Origin: Blastobasis lacticolella | Lineage: Eukaryota > Arthropoda > Insecta > Lepidoptera > Blastobasidae | Direction: 5' to 3' | Assembly: GCA_905147135.1 (NCBI GenBank) | Contig: LR990044.1 | Location: 21,397,622-21,461,621, forward strand | DNA: 64,000 nucleotides | Part shown: in pieces, positions 44,221 to 55,600 of the stretch | How positions within the stretch are numbered: the stretch's first letter is position 1 | Layout of the letters: every line of letters begins with the position of its first letter | The notes under the pieces: generated by a model | Seen by the model: only the letters and a program-made list of their open reading frames with translations | The model's database searches: none | Told to the model about the DNA's origin: nothing | Position numbers and translations under genes: made by a program

Positions 44221-44387
44221 GGGATTAATCCATCATTCCCGTTCTCCCCCTATGTCTTCCAAATCTACCTATCTCTTTCTCACTTGTGGTAAGTTGCGAC
44301 GAGTGTAAAAGGGATAGGTAGGTTTGGAGGACATCATTTGGGGGACAACAGGAATGATTCATTGATCGAAGCATGGATTAATCGATT
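44221..44387. repeat. Foldback element (long inverted repeat)
   Basis: The left arm (CATTCCCGTTCTCCCCCTAT, then TTCCAAATCTACCTATCTCT) is inverted in the right arm (AGGGATAGGTAGGTTTGGAG, then GGGGGACAACAGGAATGAT) around a loop of about 10 nt. Confidence 0.78.
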
Positions 44388-44429
44388 TAAGGGGTTAAAA
44401 GGTTTTTACGGGGTCGATGCGGTTTCTTT

Positions 44430-44570
44430 GATCTTCGTTTGCCAGTTTAATCGAGATGGTCTTAACTTTGTTTCATTAAAATCGGTTCAGTAACTTAGGT
44501 AATATTTGAGTATAAGTATACTTGGTTTTCCGAAGTTTTTCTGTCGGTTAGGTTATTATTATAACCTATG
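44430..44570 (-). repeat. Dispersed repeat D copy, inverted
   Basis: TTTAATCGAGATGGTC, AAAATCGGTTCAGTAACTTA and GAAGTTTTTCTGTCGGTTAG. Confidence 0.65.
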
Positions 44571-44734
44571 CATTCGTTGAATATTGGAACCGGGAGTTAG
44601 CTCGTAATTATTTAACATTCGTAGTTTTGAATGTTGTCAATCACAATGCAAGTCTATAGCCCATACTATCTATTAGAAAGACATAATAAATTATGTACTA
44701 CGTACGCAAGAAATAATTTCAATTTATATGTATA

Positions 44735-45016
44735 TTGGGTCTCTACCTATGAAATTGGCGTTTTTTTCGCAATAGACATTTGCTAAATATTTTAAATTGT
44801 ACACAATATATCAAAATTAATACTTGATTTATAAAATAGGGTATGTTAGATGCGAGAAAGTCTTAGCTTAAAAGAAAGCTTAATGTTGTCTAATTATACA
44901 TACAAAGGGTATTGGAAGTTGCCATTTCCAAGAAATTGAATAATTTACTTATTTGAAAATTCTAGTTTCCATCATATTTCCCATAAAAAACGCAAATTTT
45001 AGAGGTAAGGACCCAA
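44735..45016. mobile_element. MITE with mariner-like ends
   Basis: Ends TTGGGTCTCTACCTATGAAA and the inverse of TTGGGTCCTTACCTCTAAAA, flanked by TA (44733-44734, 45017-45018); 282 bp. The terminal sequence resembles the mariner at 42521 but has no transposase. Confidence 0.8.
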
Positions 45017-46524
45017 TACAAACTTATATGTTGCCATGTTTTGTCTTGCTTTTTATTATAACATTGACATTAATTCCATATCGTCTTATATTTGAGTTGA
45101 ATTTCTTGAAGTGTGACTTGTAACATCGATAATTTTTTACAATTTTCAGCTCCATTTTAGATCGAATAAATAAAATTCAGTACAATAGGTAATCTACCTA
45201 TGTCTATAGTAGAATAAATATTACAATTAATAATTGGATTAAAATGAAAATTATGTTTACAATAATTATTTGGTAACAATAAATACGTATATTCCTAGAT
45301 TTAAATTATGAAAGGGTGATGGAATTTTGTGTAGATATAAATATACATAATACACAGTATATTATAGGTAGGAACGACTTATAATATGGCTGTCATATAA
45401 TTGTAATATTTATCTAAAGTATTGTATGAAACACTTGCCTACACACTTTAAATATTTATGGTTCTCTACTAACGCAGTAGGTTCTTGCGTTAGCAGGGTG
45501 TATATATGGTTCCCTGCGTGCGTAACGCAGTAGGTTCTTGCGTTAGCAGGGTGCGGTAGAGTAAAATATTGCCCCGCAGGGATGGAATTAACCGCACCGC
45601 AATAGACAATTAAACTTAATTACTGTAACTACTGTGTTAATCCTTGTGTAGACAAGCGGTCCATTTGTTAATTAATATTTACATCTCACAAACTTCGCTC
45701 ACAATTCACCCTTATATTTATAAGTACCTTTTTATTTATAAATTGTATAAACCTATCTACTTAAAATTTAACAATAAATAATATAAATAATAATCAATTT
45801 AATTTAATTTCAATTTCAATGAAATCACTTGAACATTTCACTGGGAAACGTGACATGATTCGTCAACTTGACAACTCAGACCGACTTGTAAAGTAGCACC
45901 AAAGCCACCAAAGGTGAATTTCTTCGTATCGCAAACGTTCGATCGTTTTTCTTAGTGTTGCAGATAAAATCTAGATCTGAATGTTTGCGTTTATAGATAC
46001 TAACATTTTTAAGGTAAGGATAAATATTTTTATATTTACTATAAAATATAACAATGCCTCCACATTTTGCCTGCTGTACCATAACATTTTTCACTAATCA
46101 AAGGTCCATTTCACACACAAAGTTCCTTAGTTTACTCTTTTAACAGCTTGGCATTAATTGAGATAGGATAGTGTCCGACTGTCTGATTGATAAGGAGATT
46201 TAATAGAGAATAGATTTCAGAAGTACATAAAAACTACCATTCAAGTACTTATAATTTGCTTTTGCAGTTCTAGATTTGATATTATGCAGCGATTTGAATC
46301 TGTTGTGATAAGTAAAGAATTCACTCCGAAAAAAATGTAAAGCGGACAATATTGACGACGCTAAACAATAAAGAATCATCGGAGAACATCCAATTCATCC
46401 ATCGATTTAATACATTCTGAATTGCTACTGTTCCACAATCCAGAGTCGACAATTTCTTTCTAATTTCTCCTCCATCTCACATAACACTATCCTTAACCCG
46501 TTCGTCGCTGCGGTGTCAATTGTG
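45017..46524. other. AT-rich region downstream of the secreted protein gene
   Basis: Probably holds that gene's 3' UTR: ATTAAA near 46404-46409 and AATAAA near 45730 on the minus strand are candidate polyadenylation signals. No other gene seen. Confidence 0.4.
45470..45553. repeat. Duplicated hairpin word TAACGCAGTAGGTTCTTGCG
   Basis: Two 31-bp copies 53 bp apart, each able to pair TAACGCA with TGCGTTA, separated by GTGTATATATGGTTCCCTGC. Confidence 0.75.
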
Positions 46525-46630
46525 TCAGTGCGCATCGCAAACGAATCGTGCGCAGTCGTGGTCTCGGCTCGCGGCCATGACGTCGCCGAGGTGGTGAGCC
46601 ACTGCTGAGGCGTCCCCGCCGCGGGAGATC
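46525..46630 (-). CDS. Secreted protein gene, terminal exon (106 nt)
   Basis: On the minus strand AAATTCCAG precedes the exon, which completes the split Met codon and reads [18 protein letters not shown], then [16 protein letters not shown] and TGA. It is GC-rich in AT-rich surroundings, fits the phase, and supplies a closing Cys-x5-Cys. Found by eye, too short for ORF calling. Confidence 0.7.
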
Positions 46631-49600
46631 CTGGAATTTGAAGGGTTACACTTTATTGGTCGTTATTACACGTATTACAATGGTCATTTTCACGACACTA
46701 AAAATATAAAAAAAAAAGATATCCAAGATAAAGTAGGTATGTACCAAGTTGATCAGTTCAGCTAGACAGTCCTAATGATTTAAGTAGATCGTGGATCGTG
46801 GTCAAGGCGTACTAGGGCCAACAAAACCGTGGTCCCTATGTTTGAAACTCATGAATTTTTGAGCGCTCGCCCAAAAAGGCAATAAAAAACAAGCATTAGA
46901 ATGTTTGTCTTCTCTATGTCTAGCAACTTATTACGAGTGTGAAAGAGGTAGGTAGCGTACGCGATCGCTCGTGTGGATTCGAGCGGTTTATTATTAACGC
47001 CAAGACGATGCTAATAATCTAAGCAGGACTTGTTATGTGCTTCATGGAAGCTAGTGGATTTTGTATATGATATTATTCAAAATGTTCACAGTGGATGTGT
47101 AATCCGACATGTAGTACAGTCTGACCCATATATTTCGAAATACCAAGTGTGGGCGCAGGAATATTGGCGATGATACCCAAATTTTCTTTTTGCTTAAGGG
47201 GAGGCACACGGACGGACGGTCCATCTGAAGGAAAGTGGCCACCATCGGACATCTGCAACCTAATGGGAGCGGATGCTGTGCCAGCCTTTGAGGTGCCTGT
47301 AGACATGCCCTTTGAAGAACCCCATATTGTAATGCAGATGATGAAGACTTAAACTTAATAAGTAAGAAGCAAATCAATTTGCGTCCACCCCGACCATCAT
47401 CGAACGTAACGTGACAAAGTTTCAATTACTCCGCGACGCCCGCTGATGGCGTGTCACAATTACACATTACAGACATTACACACAACAAACAGCGTGCTAA
47501 TATTGCTAATGACGCCGAAGTGTCACGAGCGATTGCATCAAGCCTCCCTCCCCCCTTTCCTCTTCCCCCCTTCCGACGCGGCCGGAATGCGGCGCGGACA
47601 CTTTCACCTTTGCGCATGCGTATTACGCAATCGTAGACCAAGAGACCGACGGATAGAGGTACCGGCTGAAATCTGAATCGTGGATCGTTTTTTTTGTATC
47701 TCAATCCGGCAGTCGGAATAATCGAGACTAGTTGCAGCGATCGGTATTTGGTGCTACAACTAGTTACTTTACAGTATGTCCCTCTACATTAGATTAAGCA
47801 GTTGATACTAAAATAAACTTGTTTGGGCGCTGAACAAGGTGACCGAGAATTAGGATAAGTAATGGTCAACTTAAGAAGTTAAAGACTTTTAGCATTAGGG
47901 AAAGGTTTCATTCAAGAAAATTATTAGGTACCCACGCATTAAAAACACATTTTGGGTTTGTCATCACGTCATGTCAATCGTGGGGACAAACCGACAAACT
48001 CGTTAATTTTGATGAATTATGTGTATTGAATAACCACGAAAGCCTTAAAACCAATAAAAAATAGTCGCAACCTAAAAACCACCAAATTAAAAAAAAATTG
48101 TAAGTACTACACATAACATATTTGCAAGAGTAATATCATGGTAAATACATATTTTCCCTTTTCTTCATAAAGGGTTAAACATATTTATTATACATGCAGG
48201 AATACGAATTAATTTCAATAATACCTATGTCATTGTTAACTCGAAGTGTTTCGTCTATAGAAGTGGTTGGCAATGGAACGCCAACTGGCAGACTGTAGAT
48301 CGCCAGGTGGACCGGTGGTTCAGTTCTCACGGTCCATTACGATATGCCTATTATAGCCTTTTTTCTTTTAGTCTTTGTGAGTCACGTATTTCTGTAATTC
48401 GTTTCCGATTGCCGCGGCTAGTTGTCGTTGAGTTTTTTTTTCTCTTTGAGAACGTTTAGTCGACTATATGTGTGGTTTTTTGAGCTACAACGACAAGAGG
48501 CGTGAATGTCAGTCTTATTGGATGTCTACATATTTGTGATATTTAGCGTGGTAACGGTTGGGTCGTGGGGACGTTTAAGACTGGCCTCTATTTGGGTCAT
48601 CGGACAAGGCTCGTCATCCAGCGAGGCAATGCGACGAACATGGGCACGTATCCATATTCTGATGACTTGGGTAAAATTCCAGCATCGGCGTAGGGTAGCG
48701 CGTCTGTTAGTCTTACTAGTTGCATTTCAGGGAATGTACGAAGCAGTTGCACAACCTCATTCCGCCAGCCCCTTTCCGCTATTGGGAAACGCATTCTATC
48801 CTTTATGTCATGTACCTCCTAGCCATTTGAACAAACCACTTTGGTTCAACCTTTACAATGCGTATTGTTACGGCTAAAGAATGAAACACGTTGCCCGCGA
48901 CTGTGTCCCCTCAACATTAGACAATCTTCAAAACTGTTCCTAAACAGGCATGCTCTATCTTCGGCCACATCGTCACTTAGCCGTATTTATTGACCTCGCC
49001 AAAGCCATATAGTGACTATCCCTATACTTCTGGATAAACTATATACACTAGGTATACGAGGCCTCCCTCATCGCCTCATAGAAAACTACCTCCCTGACAG
49101 AACACAACGCGTTTGTTTTGACAATATAGTTTGTAGCGACGAACTCCCTATTGAATACGGCATTCCTCAAGGATCTATTTTAGGCCCAATTCTCTTCCTG
49201 ATCTACATGCTTGGCTAGTAAAAAGACCAACAAAACACCAAAGTACCCAACGGACCACTTGGAATCAGCTCCGCGACTATCGGGCAGCTGTGTTGTGTTG
49301 TGTTCGTTTTTTTGGCGGCAAACAGTCTCCGGCGAGTGGCCCGCAGCGCGTGATGTAATAGCAACGCAAGTGTTATGTGAGCGACGCATTCCGTCGGTTT
49401 CACTCGGGGCCGGCGGGCGGTCAGCCGGGCGTTTGTAGGGTTAAGACGGTCAGGACACAGGTGGCCGGTATGGGGTACAGGTGGGTCTTGGGTTCAAGTG
49501 GCCATTGTTTAGTACAGGTCGGTTTCACTCGGGGCTGGCGGGCGGTCAGCCGGGCGTTTGTGGGGTTAAGACGGTCAGGGTACAGGTGGCCGGTATGGGG

Positions 49601-52600
49601 TACAGGTGGGTCTTGGGTTCAAGTGGCCATTGTTTAGTACAGGTCGGTTTCACTTGGGGCTGGCGGCCGGTCAGCCGGGCGTTTGTGGGGTTAAGACGGT
49701 CAGGGTACAGGTGGCCGGGATGGGGTACAGGTGGCCAGTCTGTTGTACAGGTGGGTCTTGGGTACAAGTAGCCATTAGGTACAGGTTGATTATGTGTAGA
49801 TCGGCAGGGTACTAACTTCGCAGAAGCAGCTTAGTCCTACTTCGGAAATACCTAGATTTGAATTTATGTACAATAATGTTATGTGGTGTACTTTAACTGC
49901 GTCGTCACCTCGTGGTGGTGTATATAATGTTAGTTCCAATCATCAAAAATTAAAAATCTACATTTTGAGACAAGTAAATTATAATAAGCCTTTTAGGTCA
50001 ATTTCTTTATATTTACGGAGGCACTAAGCTACATTGCTTCCCAAAAATCCTTCAAATGAAATGCTTACTTTTGCGAAAAGTATACCTAATACTTCGTTAC
50101 ACAATTTCCACAAAATACGTAGGTGTTTAATAAATAATCAGAGAAATCCGTTCGCCAAAACATTCCTTCAGAAAAAGTTTTGCGCATCACCGTCGCGTCG
50201 CACGAGATTCGCACATTATTACACGTCCACGTCCTAGCGGACTTTCGCGCTTAGCATTCTCTCAGCGGAATATTAAGTGCCGACGCGTCGACTAGAGATG
50301 GGATTGGTACATAACTCATATACAGCACTCAACGGTCTACTGAGTTGCCTCTACATTAGTGGAGGGTATTGTGATAATCTTTTGTTTTGACAGACGGATT
50401 GGAGATGGCATAGTGTTTAAAATACTCTACAGAAAACGCTGAGTGCTGCCCATTAATTAAATAGATGGTGTGCCTCTATTTGGATGGTCATCTTTTAAAA
50501 TTAATAGGGCCTTACTACGGCCTATTAAAGCCCTATTCATATTATAAAAAAAATTCTAACATTAAAGCGTGATCTGACCCTATGGACAGACTTGATATAG
50601 TCGACGATAGGGACTAACTGCAAGAAATGCAGCCGTACATTTTGAGAGGGACGACGACGACGACCGCCCATGTTCAACATGGCGTTTTTACTATAATGCA
50701 ACCACTCCACTACAAGAGTAACATGAAGAAAATTGTGCATTAATACGCTATGCACTAATAAAACAGCCGAATGAGGCACGACAGAATCTGCACCAAGCAC
50801 TTCGACTGAAGATGTCGTAAAAGACGATTAATGGCGAGGCCACAACACGAACCGTGTACGACGTCGTACTTTTCACCAATACGTCGCCGTCGTGCCGCAG
50901 TGTTGTGGCCTGGCTCTAAAGGATAACTCACGCTACCGCCGTGAACCACGGCTGTAGCTCTGCCGTAGCATGGTCAAATAATATTCCATATATTTTTAAT
51001 GGTCACGCTCATGCTATACCGAGGGGCAACCGAGTGGCCGCCGAGCAATGACAACTTAGTTGCCCCTCGGTTCTATGTAAATATGGTTATTAGTTGAACG
51101 TGCTACGGCCAAGATTCAGCTCGGACCCGACACGGTGTGGCTTGAGTTATTATTAGTTTCTATGAGGCAGACTACATGGTTAGGACCTCGGTAGACCAGT
51201 AATGGGCAGCAGCGTTTTCTAATGAACGGTTATTTCCAGCCAGCACTGCGATCTCAACCCGCCTGTCAAGCGAAAATCTCCACCAAAATTATATCAAGAA
51301 GGCTCCAGAGTTGACGCCAACATATTCTGAAAGTGAGTCAACTCATCCACACAGCAAATGAGTTGGTAATCCCATCTCTACATTAGAGCGGCATGGTGGT
51401 TGCGACAGCCGTGGTGCAATGGCCGCGTTTCCATAACGCATTACGACGAGAGTCTAGCTGGTTGGTATACCGTGGTGACGCGGATTACGTGTTTGGTTTC
51501 CCTTTCAACGGTTTATGGTAACTGGTTACCATCAGGCTGTAAGCTTGTTTGCCAGCTGGTATAAAAAAGTAGTGAATGCAGGGTTTCATACATTAGTGGT
51601 TATTGTAACACTATGACGATTTTGATTTTCGGAGCATGGACTACATCCTTAGTCCTCGTTATTGAACGTAATATTTCTAAACACCTAAATATGTTGGTGG
51701 TAAATATTATTCGGATTCGTGGAGCGATGTCTCTTTCTCAGGCGTGTAAGTAAATACGTAGCCGAAACTTGCCGATGTGCTATATTTTCCGTCTAGTACG
51801 TCTTGTAAGTATACTATACGTAGTATAAAACAAAGTCGCTTAACGCCGTCTGTCCCTATATATCAGTGTATCTATGTATGTATCTATGTACGCTTAGAAT
51901 TTTAAAGCTACACAATGGATTTTAATGCGGTTTTTAACAATAGATAGAGCGATTCAAGAGAGGAGGAGAGCAAGAAAAAAGGGTGAGTAGGTTTAAAGTA
52001 GGTTTACGCGAACGAAGTCGCGCCGGGTCCACTAGTAATTATATTTCTGCAATAGTCTCTACGATATTACAGTACATAAAATTGGAAATCGCCATTAAAT
52101 TAACAGTTATGTATTATTAGGCCTCAAGTACGGAACTCGGTTAATTAATCACGAATAAATATGTACAATTACCGTCGCGAGCCAACCTTGGTTGTAATAA
52201 ATCCCAATTAGAAGAAAAAAACTTTATCTATGCATATACAGTTCACATTTTAAGGTAGACCATTGGTCGTCATCTTATATAGGTGGTTATATAGTATATA
52301 GGTGATGATATTGGCCACGAAGGAGTGCAGATTATACTTTTTTATTACTTTTTAGTTTTTAATAGAAGATTTTTAGGTTTTGTACAAATTGTTAATTCAT
52401 GTTACGTATTCATCATGACAGCAGGTAGAAACTGCGTTCTCGAGAAATGGCTGAGGCAAAATGCGCTAGTAAACCAAAATAAGTTGTCGAATAGCGCTAG
52501 ACAGCGAAACGTGCAAGTTGGCAAATCGCGCCGGTTGGTAAAACGATGACGTTGGCAGAGCACGTCCACTCCAGAAAGAGGGAGCTACCACCTGATGGAA

Positions 52601-55600
52601 AGTGGTAACCGTCTCTAGACCGCCGCCAATAGACACTCACAACACTAGCAGTCGCGTGTTAAAAAAACTGTGCTGATTATTCTAATGACGCGAGGATTCC
52701 TTACCCATTAAAGTAGGTTGAAAAACTAGCAGTAATGCATATAAGTACAGGTTTTAAGACTCACGTAGTTATTCACTACACTTTCGTCGCACATGTTATC
52801 GGATTTAGTTTTTTTTTTTTCCTGATGAAAAGTACCAAGGTACCAGTGCATGCGTCATAGTCACGAGTATGCAACGGCGTCATAATGCTAGCTGGAAGCG
52901 CTTGGTTTTGTTTGGGATTCACACAAGCACTTCCGTTATGCACAACACACTACACAAAGTATTAACAATTTCTAAATCATATGTTTAATATTGCGACATT
53001 TAATTATTTGACTATGTCCACAAATGGTGCCACTGGGAACTCAATAATTGTCCCCGGGTTTTAAGTACCGATATTTTTGTGTTAAATGTTATTGGAAAAT
53101 TATCGTGTCGTGTTATAAATGTTTTCTTTCTCTCTTTCTAAATATCGAGGTAAAAATAATACTAATCATGGTAATAAGCCCGATAACATGTTCGATGAAA
53201 GTGTAATGCGTATAAGTAGATTCTTATCGTTCTGTAAGTCGTCAATTTCTTCATAACTACATAGTTAAGCTATTTCCTGGCTATCGCACATCCGAAATCA
53301 TAGGCTCATAACTCGTAAATTGGAATAACCGAGTCGGCCGACCGTGAAAGCACCGTAGCACATACAATGCCAATTATACGCACGTCTGCTTCTGCTATTG
53401 GTTTGGCCGAGCTCCTGTGTTACACCCGCAATGGCGATATAGGAAGCTATGTTTTGATAATGACCACTGGTTTGTTTTTACGTTCTAGATCACCGCTGAA
53501 ATCTCTTGCATCCACGCATCGCCTTCTATTGCTTGTCTTTTCTATCTTTAGCAATTTACCACGAGTGTGAAAGAGATAAGCAGCGCACGCGAGCGCTCGT
53601 GTGGATGCGAGCGGTTTAAAAAATAAGGACCCTGATCACTATCTCTTTTATGGTGGCGTCATTGACACCGCTGATATGGACAATGTCCATATAGGCTGCG
53701 TTAATTACCATCAGGTAGCCCGTAAGCTTGTCTGCCACGTTAGTGGTGTAAAAAAACATCGCCTGATGGGAAGCGACAATGCATTCAAATATGGAACATG
53801 CCTGTTTGGAAACAGCCTATTTAATCTGGTTGAAGGAGTCAGATTATTATGATGGTTGGTGGTACCGTCTAGTAATAATTGCCAGGATGTTCACTTTTGG
53901 AGCAATGTTTTAGTTTTAGAATTATTTCATTTTATTAAAACAATAACAGTTTCAGATAATACAACTAACTACCTTTTGGCCCGCAACTTCGTCCGTGTAA
54001 AATTCGATTATAACGTTCCAGACCCATTCCCGCAGAAACGCATTAAATTTTGCGATAAATAATAAGCCTATGCGCTATTTTGGGCTAAAAGCGTATTTGC
54101 GTGAAGGAGTACCAACATCCAAACAATCCTTACAAAGTGTCCGACAATCACGTCGTAATGATATATTTTCCTCGTATTCTTTAAGACTCCACAACTAAAG
54201 TTACTATAAGAGATTCCTATTGACCATTCCTATCAATAGTTTCACTGGGCTCTAAAGCAACTATTGAATCGGAAGCTCCACCTGTTTCCTCCCATTATGT
54301 CCCGGCTGCCTACCGTCAGTTTTATTAGCGAGCTCTTCGTTAGATTCCTAGCGAAGCCGTGCGCGTGCACACAGATAATTGGCCGGCGCGTGTCTGCACA
54401 TCGAGAGCGACTGCTTGACCGCTCTTCAACTTTCTACGCGGTCTCCGGCACACTATTTTTGGCATACACTGCTATAAACATTGTCTTTACGTTACATAAA
54501 AACGTATACGTTGCACTTTCTGCGCGCGCGCAAGCTCCGCCAGATGCGGAGAGCGGCGTTAATAACCGCGCTAGGTACGGTGAAAGCTATTACGGCGATT
54601 CGCGTCATTTTACTTAATATGCCCGTGATGATGGCGACGGCGATGCTGCAATTGTCGGAGCCAATGTAAATGAGTCCACGGCGTGAATCTCGCATGGGTA
54701 ATAAAGAAATCTAAATGTTTCACAGACTACTTGTTGCTACTCTAATTGTCGCGCGAGACTACAATGCGGCAGCAAAACGATTCGTTCAAAATTTTTGTGT
54801 CTTTTGATTTACGCACCCATTGTCTGTCGTGAAAATGATTGACGTGTGCAATTTTTGGTTCACACTTTCTTAATGTTACAAAAAAAATTTGGGTACTTAC
54901 ATTTTGAGTAATGACTCCATTTTCTTCTCCATCGCGAAGATGGAGTCCGAGGACTGTGACGTCAGCACCCTGCAGAAGGTGTATTTTGCGCACTGCGAGT
55001 CCCGCCAGTCGGTCTGCCGGACCAGGTCCATGGCGGCGTGGGTGAGGCTCGAAGTTCCCACATTGCTGTCCAGGCGTTGCAGGTCATCATCCATATCACC
55101 AGCTAGGGACCTAACCCTTCTCCTTTTCACTCTCCTCAATGCACCAGTGTGATACACGGGCTCAAAGAAACTCAGCACCTCTCTCTTCGCGCGACCGCTC
55201 TCGGCCCCTTCCGGCGACATCACCACGTAAACGTTTTCGCTCGGCATCTTGTAGTTGTCGTCGTAGACTTTTTGTCTGCTAAGGATTTTGCTGTCGATGT
55301 CGTACGGCGCGTTGGCCATCGCTCTCTTGTGCTCCTTCTCGAGATCGTCGAGGTCGTCTTCGGTTAATCCGGCCGCGTTGCGGATCAAGTTACCGTCGAA
55401 CAGTCTCCCCATGGCCATCGCTCCGAGGCCCAGAGCGGCCCCCCCAGCCATCAGGCCTATTGCAGGCAGCACCACGGGCGTCCCTGATGCAGCGGCAGCA
55501 ACACCAATTTTGTCCTGAGCATATCTTTGGCTTCGAAGAGAATTTGACGGGTAAAGGCCTAAGTTGTGGGAGATTTTGTGTGTGGCTTCAACAATAGGAT

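Larger units (their letters stand above)
46631..54900 (-). other. Long intron of the secreted protein gene
   Basis: About 8.3 kb between exon 57512-54901 and exon 46630-46525, filled with repeat debris listed separately. Donor GTAAGT and acceptor TTCCAG on the minus strand. Confidence 0.65.

Noticed and set aside
48506..48877. 123-aa open frame with a hydrophobic start
   Set aside because: No motif, no codon signal and no splice partner; probably chance.
54492..54695. Alternative second exon of the secreted protein gene (after a TTGCAG acceptor)
   Set aside because: The phase fits but the product is hydrophobic without cysteines, whereas the 46525-46630 exon supplies a matching Cys motif and a clean stop.
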